Source of the DNA: Pomphorhynchus laevis
Lineage: Eukaryota; Acanthocephala; Palaeacanthocephala; Echinorhynchida; Pomphorhynchidae
Direction of reading: 5' to 3'
Length of the DNA: 64,000 nt
NCBI GenBank assembly: GCA_012934845.2
Contig: WNNJ02000319.1
Location: 124,001 to 188,000 of the forward strand
Shown here: piece by piece, positions 33,752 through 44,097 of the stretch
How the letters are laid out: every line of letters starts with the position of its first letter
How positions within the stretch are numbered: the first letter of the stretch is position 1
The notes under the pieces: generated by a model
What the model was told of the DNA's origin: nothing
The model's input: only the letters and a program-made list of their open reading frames with translations
Databases searched by the model: none
Made by a program: the position numbers and the translations under genes

Positions 33752-33793
33752 ACGGTACTGATGAGCTCCGTAAGAGCGAAACGCGTATACCGT
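33752..33793 (+). ncRNA. Type I hammerhead ribozyme, monomer 1
   Basis: Stem I ACGGTA (33752-33757) pairs perfectly with TACCGT (33788-33793). Core CTGATGA is at 33758-33764, stem II GCTC/GAGC (33765-33768 with 33774-33777) has a five-base loop, then GAAA at 33778-33781. A minimal stem III (ACGCGT, 33781-33786) precedes the cleavage-site base A33787. All invariant core residues are present. The two-base-pair stem III is typical of retrozyme and PLE hammerheads, which act best as dimers. Confidence 0.88.
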
Positions 33794-34214
33794 TGTGAAG
33801 TTTGTCGTCACACATAGGATGACTGGGCATACGTAGCGACTTTGAATAATGCAAGAATAATTCGGTTCTATTTCTTAGTCTGATGAGGATATATAGAATG
33901 CTGGCTGGTGTTTATTCCTCTTCATGAGGAAAACATAGTGATTTATTTATGAGTACACCAGTGAGTTTCCCAGGGCAGGTGTAACAACAAATTATATTTT
34001 ATATATTTGCACACTTTTAAGTGTCCCTGTTAAACAGCATTTCTATTAAAAAGAATTTAGTGCCTGATGCATGGTTAAACTGTAATAGTCACTGCCATGC
34101 ACAGAGCTTATGCTAAATTCACTCCGATGATTCAGATTAAGGGTAGTTCTGTTTTTCGAGCTTTAAACACAGTTTAAGCGTATGTTAAGGTGCCTATGGA
34201 TGATTATGGAAGTC

Positions 34215-34256
34215 ACGCTACTGATGAGCTCCATTAGAGCGAAACGCGTCTACAGT
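34215..34256 (+). ncRNA. Type I hammerhead ribozyme, monomer 2
   Basis: CTGATGA at 34221-34227, stem II GCTC/GAGC with loop CATTA, GAAA at 34241-34244, stem III ACGCGT, cleavage-site C34250. Stem I (ACGCTA with TACAGT) has two mismatches, so this copy is probably weaker. The distance between predicted cleavage sites of the two motifs is 463 bases, one monomer. Confidence 0.82.
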
Positions 34257-34624
34257 TGCAGAAGTTTGTCATCACACATAGAATGACTGAGCATATGTAG
34301 CGATTTTTAATATTGCGGGAATAATTCGGTTCTATATCTTGGTCTGATGAGGACATACAGAATGTTGCTTGGTTTTTATGCCTCCTCACGAGGAAAATAG
34401 TGGTTTATTTATGAGCACATCATTTGGTGTCCCAGGGCAGGTGTAACATCAAATTATATTTTATATATTTGCACACTTTTAAGTGTCCCTGTTAAACAGC
34501 ATTTCTATTAAAAAGAATTTAGTGCCTGATGCATGGTTAAACTGTAATAGTCACTGCCATGCACAGAGCTTATGCTAAATTCACTCCGATGATTCAGATT
34601 AAGGGTAGTTCTGTTTTTCGCAAA

Positions 34625-35485
34625 TCTGATATCTTTCATAAAATAAATAATGTTCTAAAATAAATAATTTACAGCATCCCGTAAATATATAATGTATATA
34701 ATGTATATTACAGTATATAATGCCATATTGATCTCATATGTTTAAGAAATATAGTCTGACTATTATGCTGTATATTATATATGTGTTGCCTAAACCTAGT
34801 TTTTAACATTTGATATGTTTTTCCTATATATTGCAATCCACATGTACATTGTATACGATACACTACACCTGCGGTATTGCAGCTACAATTATTATTAATA
34901 TTTAATGAAAAACATTTGTTTGTCGTATTACTTACAATACAATTATTATTATTTATAACATCACAAACTATACAATTTTTTCTGTTACATTTAAAAGATC
35001 TAAAATTGAAATCATTAGTACTTACGTATTTTTCCAATATGGTTGAGTACATGTAACTTTTAAGTCATAATTTTTAACGTTGCTTTTTCGGTGTCGCCAC
35101 CTAGTTTAGTTGACTCAGACTAAACTTACAACGGGTCATCCAGCAGCATCTGACAGGGGGCAGCCCTGCTTAATGCGGTTGCAGGCTGGAACAATATCTA
35201 TAAAGATCTACCACCTTCACTCCACGTGCTCCGCGACCTAGCTATTGGCCTTTACCTGGTCTCTTAAACGTGATCACGTGAAGCAGTTTACATTTTAAAG
35301 TGTAAACACCTTGGGATGCAAACTTCTCCCTTTTTTAAGAATTAAAAATTCATCAAACTTGTTTGAAAATAAGAAAAAATAATAGTAAAGTCGTAACCAA
35401 TAATACATAGTTTCAGTATTTCTGACAGAGGTCATATTACCGGGAAAACAAAGTCCACAGGTCAATAATAACATGTCAGTAGAAC
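34625..35485 (-). mobile_element. Naiad 5' half: leader and GIY-YIG endonuclease
   Basis: Reverse-strand copy with a full 5' leader (35053-35485) and the first part of the ORF. It is cut at about 34625 where it meets the ribozyme array, and at the 5' side it abuts the terminal motif of another copy in tandem (35486-35513). The leader matches 45481-45918 closely over its entire length. Confidence 0.8.
34708..35052 (-). CDS. Naiad N-terminal GIY-YIG endonuclease, truncated
   Basis: Starts MYSTILEKYVSTNDF; a cysteine cluster FKCNRKNCIVC (residues 20-30) and the CSC pair precede GVVYRIQCTCGLQYIGKT, the GIY-YIG signature, with the catalytic Arg in LKTRFRQH. This domain nicks target DNA for PLE integration. 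The N-terminal position of the domain and this start are supported by the leader upstream and by the parallel copies at 45919 and 49216-50341. The frame diverges at about residue 110. Confidence 0.8.
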   Translation of the reverse strand: MYSTILEKYVSTNDFNFRSFKCNRKNCIVCDVINNNNCIVSNTTNKCFSLNINNNCSCNTAGVVYRIQCTCGLQYIGKTYQMLKTRFRQHIYNIQHNSQTIFLKHMRSIWHYIL

Positions 35486-35513
35486 AAATTAAATCAGCTA
35501 ACTGAGTCTACTA
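35486..35513 (-). repeat. Naiad tandem junction: terminal motif to 5' leader
   Basis: GTAGAACAAATTAAATCAGC followed by TAACTGAGTCTA is the reverse of the junction at about 45465-45492. It shows that one copy's terminal region directly precedes the next copy's leader, with the same bases at both places. Confidence 0.7.
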
Positions 35514-36068
35514 AGCGTTTAGTCTATTAAGCGTTTTAATCCAAAAATCTTCTTTTTCCAATAGTTTTTGATTTAATATTGAAATATTTTCTTCGATAAT
35601 ATGTTCTAGAATAAATAATTTACAGTTTTTAATATCATGTCCTATTAATCTCATATGTTTATGAAATATAGTTTGACTATTATGCTGTATATTATATATG
35701 TGTTGCCTAAACCTAGTTTTTAACATTTGATATGTTTTTCCAATATATTGCAATCCACATGTACATTGTATTATATAGACTACACCTGCTGTATGCAGTT
35801 ACAATTATTATTATCATTTAATAAAAAACAATTGTTTGTCGTACTACTTACAATACACAAGCTTTACAAGCTTTATAATATTTAATGTCACATTAAAAAT
35901 ATCTAAAATTAAAATCTTTTGTACTTACGTATTTTTTCAATCTGGTTGAGTACATAATACATTTTTTAAGTCATAATTTTTAATGTTGCTTTTTCGGCGT
36001 TGTCACCTAGTTTAATAGACTCAGACTAAACACTCAACAGGCTATCCAGCATTATTTGACAATAGGAT
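35511..36068 (-). pseudogene. Naiad endonuclease copy, diverged
   Basis: Contains in reverse the endonuclease from LQYIGKT through KEDFWIKTLN (35511-35753) and, after breaks, the N-terminal cysteine region and part of the leader, ending near 36068. The E..WI..L motif with the catalytic Glu is retained in the fragment. It ends about 35 bases from the tRNA gene. Confidence 0.7.
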
Positions 36069-36082
36069 GCCATTTGAAAAAT

Positions 36083-36091
36083 AAAAAAAAA
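36083..36091 (-). terminator. Pol III terminator of tRNA-Asn
   Basis: Nine T residues on the - strand, 11 bases beyond the tRNA 3' end. A run of four or more T is sufficient for Pol III release. Confidence 0.8.
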
Positions 36092-36101
36092 TTTTTAATT
36101 T

Positions 36102-36118
36102 CGCCTCCGGGTGGATTC

Positions 36119-36159
<41 letters not shown>

Positions 36160-36175
36160 GTTGCGCCACGGAGGC
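36102..36175 (-). tRNA. tRNA-Asn (GTT)
   Basis: 74-base cloverleaf read on the - strand: acceptor GCCTCCG/CGGAGGC, D arm GCGC...GCGC, anticodon arm TTCGG-CTGTTAA-CCGAA with anticodon GTT, T arm GGTGG-TTCGAAT-CCACC, discriminator G. It matches the animal tRNA-Asn sequence almost base for base, with intact A and B boxes, no intron, and a T9 terminator. It is the best-preserved host feature in the window and appears functional. Confidence 0.97.
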
Positions 36176-36592
36176 ATGAATGTTAAAACCAGAGTTTAAA
36201 TGTATATTTAGTATACTTCATTTATTAAATTACTACATGCAAGATCAAACATGTAATATAATAATTAATTACACTTTTAGAACCGTGAGATATGAACTTC
36301 TTTGTAGTTTAGTCTTCACTTCAGTCCCATCAGGATATCAACTGCTTTTTGGAGTTGATTTTATTTTGCTTGCCTTCAATAATGATGATCTACAATGCTT
36401 TTTGGATCGATTTACGGTGAATGTCAAGTGCCTGCTATGGAAGTTAGCAAATCCAAAACTGTATCGATGTGCTCTGCTCAGAACAAGGTAGCATCGTAGA
36501 TATGTCAGGTCTTACCTGAAGGGAAAGAATTCAAATACTTGAGATTTTCAAGAATTCAAGTACAAAATTTTTTATAGCTTAAACACACAATC
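36176..36592. other. tRNA 5' flank, no gene seen
   Basis: An open frame on + (36180-36491) has no recognisable family; it begins at the tRNA edge and is probably chance. Confidence 0.4.
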
Positions 36593-36723
36593 AATCCAGT
36601 TCCAGGTCGATCCAGTTCCAGATCAATCTAGTTCCAGATCAATCCGGTTCCAGATCAATCCAGATCAATCTAGTTCTAGATCAATCCAGTTCCAGATCAA
36701 TACAGTTCCAGATCAATCCAGCA
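36593..36723 (+). repeat. 16-base minisatellite
   Basis: About eight imperfect copies of CAGTTCCAGATCAATC in a row, with two partial units. Sits immediately upstream of an L2-like LINE. Confidence 0.8.
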
Positions 36724-36739
36724 AATTTAACAGTTTTAA

Positions 36740-39700
36740 CACACAAGGACGTCGATGGGAGGACGTAAGAAGACAGCTATGACCGACACCAACTGTGCTC
36801 AACTGCAAGTACAATGCTCGACACACGACTGCAGCGTCTGAACAACAATTGCCTGGGACAGCAGTAAGTCTAAAGAAGACTTCATATGCGGCTTTTGCGC
36901 CAACAAACTCATACGCGACCTCTCCCATAAGAACATATCAACCTCCAACGTGTCCACTCAAATCACTCAGTCGTTTCTGATATGCTTTGTCAACCATTGA
37001 TCCTGTCATCACATGCACTTCTAATCCAATGTCATCACTTCCCGTCCGAAACGGCGAAACATCTCTCTCCATCCGAAACATAGAGGGAAATTTTCAAGTT
37101 GTCCACACCCGTCCCAAAATTCGATGACGGTCCATCTCTCCTATGTCTTCTCCACTAGATTCTTTCGCCACCACACACGGTTTCCGCCTCGGCCTCCTCA
37201 ACACTAGATCTATTCTCAATAAATCCTATCTCATCCTCAACATATTCACCAAGCAATCCATCGATCTCTTCTGCCTCACCGAATCCTGGCACTCCAATTC
37301 TGACGACCTCTCCATCCGCCGTTTGGCCTCTGTCGGTTGCTTACTTGTCGAATCCGCTCGCCCCCACAGCAAATCCCCTTCTAATTTCTCTAATCATGGC
37401 GGCATTGTCTCATTAACCCGTCACGCCGCGTCTATTCGCAAAATCACTTCCCCTTACAGTCCTTGCTCTTTTGAACTGCTCACTTGTCGTTCTTCTAACC
37501 CGATCACTCTAGATCTCGCCATTGTATACCGTACTGGTTCATCAGCTCATACATCCTTATTTTTACCGAACTCGATGATCTCCTGTATCACTGTTCTTTG
37601 TCATCAATCCCTTCAATCGTTCTTGGCAACTTCAACATCCGCCTCGAACGACCCTCTTACACCGAGTCCATTTAGTTCATCAACATTCTATCCAACTATA
37701 ACTACAAAACCATATCCACTGCCCACACATATATCCTTGGTGGGGCACTCGACATAATCGCTGTACCCGATCATTTTGCTGCCCACACCTCACTGTCCAT
37801 TTTCGAACCTGGACTATCCGATCACTTTCTCATTACCCTTGATCTACTCACAACCACACTCTACTCACACACCTACAATCCTACGTCGCTTTTGGAGAAA
37901 TCTTGACCTCTCCCTTCTCCGCTCTGCCTTACACAAATCGTCTCTATCCTACTTACAATAACATATTCCTCTCCTCACGATCTCGCCTTTCTTTTCGACT
38001 CTGAACTCGCATCCATTCTCAATATTTTCTTGCCCTTCAAGCCTCACCCACACCGTCGCTTGCACCGTGCCCCATGGTTTGACATCCAATGCCTACTCTC
38101 AAAACGTCGACTCCGCCATGCTTTTCGAGTCTATCACCGTTCTCTCAGACGTGATTTCCGCTCGATCACTACGTCTTTCCGTGAAACCTATCTTGCTCTT
38201 CGCCGGTCTCATCTCCACCTACAACGTACCAAATGCAACTCCTTCTGGCAGCATAAAACCATCACTTTATTTAAGTCTAAGACTCTATGGCATACTTTTA
38301 ACTCAATCCTTGCTCGCTCCTCTCCGCCGTGCAACATCAATGCTTATGATTATTCGTCATTTCTCCAGAGCAAAGTATCCACGTTGCTCTCTCTCACACC
38401 CCGGTCTCCATCGTATCCCACTTTGCCCCGCCTAGCATCATCCTCCCGGAACTCTTTCATCTTCTCAATGTCTCCTCTTCCGAAGTCTCATCTGTTCTCA
38501 TGTCCTTGCCCAACAAAACCTCACCTGCCGATCCCCTGCCTACCCACATATTAAAATCTATATGCTCATCGATATCCCCATTTCTCACAACCTTGTTTAA
38601 CTCTTCCATCCGCAGTCGTATCTTCCCTTCACACTGGAAATCCGAAATCGTAAGTCCCGTTCTTAAGAAACAATCGCTCGACCCCTCCCTTCCTTCTTGC
38701 TATCGCCCCATTTCACAACCCTTACTCTTTCTAAGCTCTTAGAAAGCTCATCTTAATACAGATCAACGCTAATCTCCCCTAATCCAAACTGTACCCACCT
38801 TTCCAATCCGCTTTCCGCTATAATCACTCCACAGAAATCGCCTGAATGAAAGTTTACAACGACTTACTCATTTCTCGAGACAATGCTCTATATAGTGTTC
38901 TCATCTTCCTCGACCTCTCCTCCGCATTCTACAATGTCGACCACTCCGACTTCCTTACTCGCCTTCGTTATGATTACGGCTTTTCTTCTTCCTCCGTAGC
39001 ATGGTTTGCCTCATATCTACCCGACCGTTCCATTTGCGTCTGTTCTAATTCATCATCATCCCCTTCCATCTCTATCTTTTGCGGGGTCCCACAAGGTTCA
39101 GTCTTAGGTCCCTGCTTTTCTCTCTTCTGCTTGGTGATCTCTCTCAGTGTATCAAACCTTTCTTCTTTAACGTCATGCAATACGCCAATGACATTCTCAT
39201 CTATGATCATGCACCCGCACATCGCATACACGATATCGGCATTTCTGCCTCCAACTGTCTTTCTTCTATCTACGAACGTCACTCCAATCTCCATCTCGTT
39301 CTAAACCCCGACAAATCTTAAATAATGTGGACCCTCCCCCGTAAACTAAACATATCTCCTCTTACTGTATCTTTTGCCTCATCGATCATCCCCATAGTAC
39401 AAAATTTCACTTTCTTAGGCTTCCATTTCAATGATCACATTTACCTTAAACCCTTATTACACGACAAGGTCGGCTCGTCTAACTTAATTCTCCGTTACAT
39501 CCGCCGTATCCACCCCTTTATCGACTTCCGTTCTTGTATGTCTCTAATTTCATCGCTTCGTTTCCCTAAAATCGATTAATGCCTTAGCCTTTTCGCCAAT
39601 TCTCCGAAATTCATCATTCTACCCTTACAACGCATAATCAACTCCGCCGTTCGAGTGCTATTTCGCCTCCGTCGCTTCGACCACACATCCACATATCTTG

Positions 39701-40020
39701 CCTAACTCTCCTGGCCCACAATCCACATCCGCATCAAACTCCGCCTTCTTCTCGTAACTTTTCGTCTCATCGCTGTCGCCCCCCCATTGTTCATCAACCT
39801 TCCTTTCTTAGACGACACACGCCCCATCTCGCTATCGCTGCGTTCCAGTCATACCATCTTAATCCACGTTCCCAATTACTACAACAACTACAGTCTCCGA
39901 TCCTTCCTCGTCGCAGCCCACTCGCCTGGAATAAACTCCCTCTCGACGTCCACAGAGCTACCTCTTTTATCACATTAAGCGTGCGCTGGTACGCATTTGC
40001 CACATTAAAATAAATCTTTT
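36740..40020 (+). mobile_element. L2/CR1-like LINE with PHD-type ORF1
   Basis: About 3.3 kb. ORF1 remnant at 36770-37000 has a PHD-finger-like pattern (QVQCSTHDCSV and CGFCANKL). ORF2 from 37143 holds an APE endonuclease start (LGLLNTRSILNKS, LFCLTESWH) and an RT. It ends near 40015 with CATTAAAATAAAT. Copies of the same family lie at 51926-53290, 54405-55970 and 57893-58145, the last inside a Gypsy fossil. The LLNTRS...D...LTE.W start and the RT style place it in the L2/CR1/Rex group. Confidence 0.75.
37143..40000 (+). pseudogene. L2-like ORF2, APE endonuclease plus RT
   Basis: Starts at ATG 37143. The endonuclease region is open to 37757; the SDHFL-type motif lies near 37820. The RT shows PADPLPTHILKS (38535), YRPIS (38700), FLDLSSAFYNVDH (motif A, about 38900), GVPQGSVLGP (motif B, about 39085), YANDILIY (motif C position, about 39183, with N for the first D) and LNPDKS (39300). 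The C-terminal part ends with LPFLDDTRPISLSLRSSH. About ten frame interruptions. Codon use is GC-richer than the flanks. Confidence 0.75.
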
Positions 40021-40079
40021 TTTGAGCATATTTTTTTCGAGTGATGTTAAGTACAATGGGTATATTAAGAGACGGATTT

Positions 40080-40240
40080 GTACAGCTAACAATGTTCCGA
40101 GCTCTGTAATCCGAGGTAACCTTGGAGTAATCCGAGATAACCTTGCACTTTGAAGAAAGTCAGCTAAGGTGGCTAGGCCACGTTTTGAGTATGTCTAGAC
40201 TCGTCTTTGTTGTGGAGTGTTTCATATTAAACTATCTGTT
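40080..40240 (+). pseudogene. LINE 3'-end fragment (RTE-like)
   Basis: The frame at 40143-40230 reads LHFEESQLRWLGHVLSM, the conserved C-terminal RWLGHVLRM motif of RTE-like LINE RTs. Only this end survives. Confidence 0.45.
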
Positions 40241-41049
40241 CGAAAATTTCGAGACAGTCTTCGGTATAGGTGGAGAGATCAAACACTTCATCTTGCCAAG
40301 GAACGTTTATGACTATCTGAAATTAAAGTATGACCGGCCACTCAGAATCGTGATACTTGGTCACGTCTCTCCATGTACTGTACCACAACCCAACCTCCGG
40401 ATCGGTGAAAACAATGAACACATTTTGTTTATTTAGTAAATGTTATGTTATGGGGCATGTGAACTTGTGAATTTACTTATACCAGTTAAAAAATAATTTG
40501 AATATCGAGCTGATTTTAAATTAATAAAAAATTCTAACTTACTTGACTTTAAGAACTACCTATCAATATTCACAAAAATTAAGTTGAATGCGCTAACTTA
40601 TTGTGCCACAAAAGTGTTTGTACTATAAACGAAGGTGCTTTAAGTACATATGTGTTCAAACTGGCTCAGCATGAACTAAATCGAATCAAAGTGACTTCAC
40701 GATAGCATTATAAAGTTTCAACGCTTTTGTCGTTCATAGACGACGTATTCTTCGGATCGCTGAAATGAATATTTAAACAACATTGGAAGAAAGTGAACGA
40801 TATGACTTGTGTTTCCATAGTAAAAAGTCTATACAATATGGAAAATGAGTATATATATACATACGATATTTATCAATATTTAAAAACATTTATCTGGTTG
40901 TGGCACGACATTATCCTCACATATATTAATCCTATTCTTGATACATCAGAACGCTGATGTATCATGACAATTTGAATATAATTTAAAAACATTAAATATT
41001 GTATTTTTTATACTTTTAAAATAAAAATTATATTAAATATTTCAGCCAC
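40241..41049. other. No gene seen
   Basis: AT-rich DNA without recognisable coding, RNA or repeat features. Confidence 0.45.
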
Positions 41050-42190
41050 TGACGAATAGGGGTCAAAACCAGATAACAGAGCAGTTACTCATGATATAAT
41101 ATATTCCTTATTATGATACAACGTCTGTCTTTTATTAGTCAATAAATAAAAAATTGACTTTTTCATGATTGACTTTTTTAGAATTAACTTAAATCAAAAA
41201 TTAATTAACGACTATGATAGGCTAAGTTGTATAATAGACAGTTATTGTAATACAAAATACTAAAATCGTACAATAAATGTTAATAATAACAATAGAAAAT
41301 ATACATTAACTATAAACTTCATAAATAAATGTATAGATAACATAAATATAGCCGAACTTTTAAATAATTCTAAAAGTAAAGAAATAATAGGGTCAGATTC
41401 AAGTAAATATATTCTTAAAATAAGGTATAAACTCCTACCACCACTAAAACGAAAAATTTGTAATTATAATAAAGAATTAAAATCAATATGTAACGATAAT
41501 ATTAGAAACATAATGGAAACAGTATGTAATTGTAAAAGTCTTAGTTTTGATAAAATAAATGAACATATATGTACCCATAAGCTAGAATTAATTGAAAATT
41601 GTGAATTAAGAAAGCTGCTATCAAAAGGATATAAATATAGATTAAATAATAACAACGACAAAAATAAAATTTACAATTCGTTATATAATAACTTAACTGA
41701 TTACTTTAGTAAGCTGATTAATAGTGAAAGCTCGAATATATCTAAGCTAAAAATTTGGAAAGATTATATATTTGATAAAATTAAAAATAAAATGAAAATA
41801 ACAAACAATTATAAAAGAAAAGATAAAATTAATAAAGATATGTATAAAGAACTTACTAAATTAAAGGATAACTATATAATAACAACTATTGATAAAGCTA
41901 GTAATAACTTTGTCTTCATATGCAAAAAGCTTTATTACGATATACTAGTGAAAGAGGTTAAAATTCTAATGATTTAAATGTAAATCCAACATATAAACGT
42001 AGTGAGTTGAGTTTAGAAACAATTATTACAAGTCACTGTTCTATAATGGATAAAAAGGGTATAAAGGTTGAATTAGATAATAAAACTATACCTATATTAT
42101 ATTGGAATCCAAAATTACATAAAAATCCAATAAAACCTAGGTTCATATGTAGTGCGTTTAAATGTACATTAAAACCACTTTCTGTCTATA
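41050..42190 (+). mobile_element. Naiad fragment: pLTR piece, linker, CxC and RT fingers
   Basis: A short pLTR piece (41050-41160) is followed by the linker region from the INQKLINDYDRL equivalent (41195), the CxC motif METVCNCKSLSF (41513-41548) and RT fingers to LSVYMNK (42187). It ends abruptly against a reverse-oriented pLTR. The open part at 41513-41977 (154 codons) joins the CxC domain to the RT in one continuous frame, giving direct proof of the domain order. Confidence 0.85.
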
Positions 42191-44097
42191 TGAATAAATT
42201 AAATCAGCTAACTGAGTCTACGTATTGTTATATAATTATAAAATAAGCAAAACATAATAATGCTAAATCAAAATTTAATAATTAAATAAAAAAAATAATA
42301 ATTGTTTTTAGATTTTCTATAATTTAAATCAAGTTAAAAAATAAAAAAAATAAAAATAAAATTTAAAATAAACGTCATTTTTATGAATTGACTAATAAAT
42401 AACAGACGTTGTATCAGAACAAGAATTAGAGGTCATCAGGAGGAACTGCTATGCTATCAGGTTTCGGCCCCTAACTCCTCTACCCAACATAGCCAGCGGG
42501 GCCAAATACATGCTAATGATGTATTTCCTCTGAAATAACTATCTAGTATCTTATTCTAATGCAAAGTATATTATTTATTATCCATCCATAAAAATTTGCC
42601 ACTTAAGAGTTTAAATTTATTCTTTATATTATTGTGTTGATTTATATATTTTACTATTTTCTGCTTGATGTTATTTTTATAGTAACCTAGTTTAAAATAT
42701 GTATCTATTAAATTACTTAAATGGTTATGAAGAAAGCCAATATCATTACATATTGTTGCAATTCTTAAAATTTCATTATTTAATGTATTATATTTTATAT
42801 TATATGGTATGCATGAATGCTCATGCAAAAATATGTTTCTTGTAAATTCAAATATGTCATCTTTACGATATAAATTAATAAAAGTTTTAGTTAATGTTAA
42901 TTTAATGTTCATATCTAGATATAGCCCTTCTTTATCATTAATATCGGTTTTGTTAAGAATAAGGCTTTCTGGATAAATGTGCTCACTAATTGAATAAAAA
43001 TTATTAGAATTAAATACACATATATCATCAATGTATCGAAACATATATTTCATATATTTATATTGTTTAGATTTAGTTTTTACACAGTTATGAACAAATT
43101 CATATTCTATAAAGCTTAAAAAAACATCAGCTATAATTGGGCTACTATTACCACCCATTGGAACACCTTTTACTTGTCTAAATATAGATGTCCCTACTTT
43201 TAAATAATTTTGATTTATCAAAATATTTAAGGATTCTATTAATTCAATTTTATCCATATATTTATATTTATTTGATGGTTTAATTTTTGTTAGATAAGCG
43301 TTATAATTATTATAACATATATATGTATATCTTTTTCCGAATATAAGGTTAATTAATTTTACTAACGCTTCTTTAATATCTACTAAATCTAGATTTGTAT
43401 AAAGCGTACTAAAATCGTATGTATTTATATTTTGAAAATTTATTCCTTTTGTCTGTTCTAAAAATTCTTTTGTAGAATTAATACTGAAATGGTGTTTTAT
43501 ACAAGTATTAATTTCGATTACGTTGCAAAATTTTTTAAAATGTGCTTTAATTACTTTAAGTATTTTATTCATATAGACAGAAAGTGGTTTTAATGTAGAT
43601 TTAAACGCACTACATATGAACCTAGGTTTTATTGGATTTTTATGTAATTTTGGATTCCAATATAATATAGGTATAGTTTTATTATCTAATTCAACCTTTA
43701 TACCCTTTTTATCCATTATAGAACAGTGACTTGTAATAATTGTTTCTAAACTCAACTCACTACGTTCATATGTTGGATTTACATTTAAATCATTAGAATT
43801 AACCTCTTTCATTAGTATATCATAAAAAAGCTTTTTGCATATGAAGACAAAGTTATTACTAGCTTTATCAATAGTTGTTATTATATAGTTATCCTTTAAT
43901 TTAGTAAGTTCTTTATACATATCTTTATTAATTTTATCTTTCCTTTTATAATTATTTGTTATTTTCATTTTATTTTTAATTTTATCAAATATATAATCTT
44001 TCCAAATTTTTATCTTAGATATATTCGAGCTTTCACTATTAATCAGCTTACTAAAGTAATCATTTAAGTTATTATATAACGAACTGTAAATTTTATT
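42190..44097 (-). mobile_element. Naiad copy, reverse, with complete RT
   Basis: From the terminal motif (about 42195-42216) through a pLTR with structured block (42425-42530) to an RT that is open to the head-to-head junction at 44097. 5'-truncated just before the RT. Confidence 0.88.
42571..44097 (-). CDS. Naiad reverse transcriptase, open frame (5'-truncated)
   Basis: The best RT here: open from 44097, first Met at 43968 (465 codons from it). It shows TTIDKASNNFVFICKK, LYWNPKLHKNPIKPRFICS (fingers), NTYDFSTLYTNLDL (motif A), RQVKGVPMGGNSSPIIAD (motif B), FRYIDDICVF (motif C, catalytic DD) and YLDMNIKL (motif D), then the thumb to the stop at 42571-42573. The A-to-B spacing is about 84 residues against about 62 in the canonical PLE at 50941, so an extra stretch of about 20 residues lies there, where TERT and Naiad RTs have the insertion in fingers. 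No endonuclease follows. Catalytic residues are intact, but the missing N terminus means it is not autonomous. Confidence 0.9.
   Translation of the reverse strand, partial: NKIYSSLYNNLNDYFSKLINSESSNISKIKIWKDYIFDKIKNKMKITNNYKRKDKINKDMYKELTKLKDNYIITTIDKASNNFVFICKKLFYDILMKEVNSNDLNVNPTYERSELSLETIITSHCSIMDKKGIKVELDNKTIPILYWNPKLHKNPIKPRFICSAFKSTLKPLSVYMNKILKVIKAHFKKFCNVIEINTCIKHHFSINSTKEFLEQTKGINFQNINTYDFSTLYTNLDLVDIKEALVKLINLIFGKRYTYICYNNYNAYLTKIKPSNKYKYMDKIELIESLNILINQNYLKVGTSIFRQVKGVPMGGNSSPIIADVFLSFIEYEFVHNCVKTKSKQYKYMKYMFRYIDDICVFNSNNFYSISEHIYPESLILNKTDINDKEGLYLDMNIKLTLTKTFINLYRKDDIFEFTRNIFLHEHSCIPYNIKYNTLNNEILRIATICNDIGFLHNHLSNLIDTYFKLGYYKNNIKQKIVKYINQHNNIKNKFKLLSGKFLWMDNK

Larger units (their letters stand above)
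33340..34620 (+). repeat. Hammerhead-ribozyme tandem array (retrozyme-like), 2.8 monomers
   Basis: Three head-to-tail monomers start at TTTGTCGTCAC or its variant: 33340-33800 (461 bases), 33801-34264 (464) and 34265-34620 (cut short at a join with a Naiad). Shared features in each are the GCATGG/CCATGC hairpin, CCCAGGGCAGGTGTAAC and TTTGCACACTTTTAAGTGTC. The first two end with a hammerhead motif; the third is cut before its own. The monomers encode no protein. Known ribozyme satellites (newt satellite 2, schistosome Sm-alpha, cave cricket pDo500) and metazoan retrozymes have this same tandem layout and size range. Confidence 0.85.

Noticed and set aside
36180-36491. 103-codon frame starting beside the tRNA as a host gene
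   Set aside because: No family, begins at the tRNA edge, and no supporting splice or composition signal.
36593-36723. CRISPR array
   Set aside because: Direct tandem 16-mers without spacers, in a eukaryotic genome.
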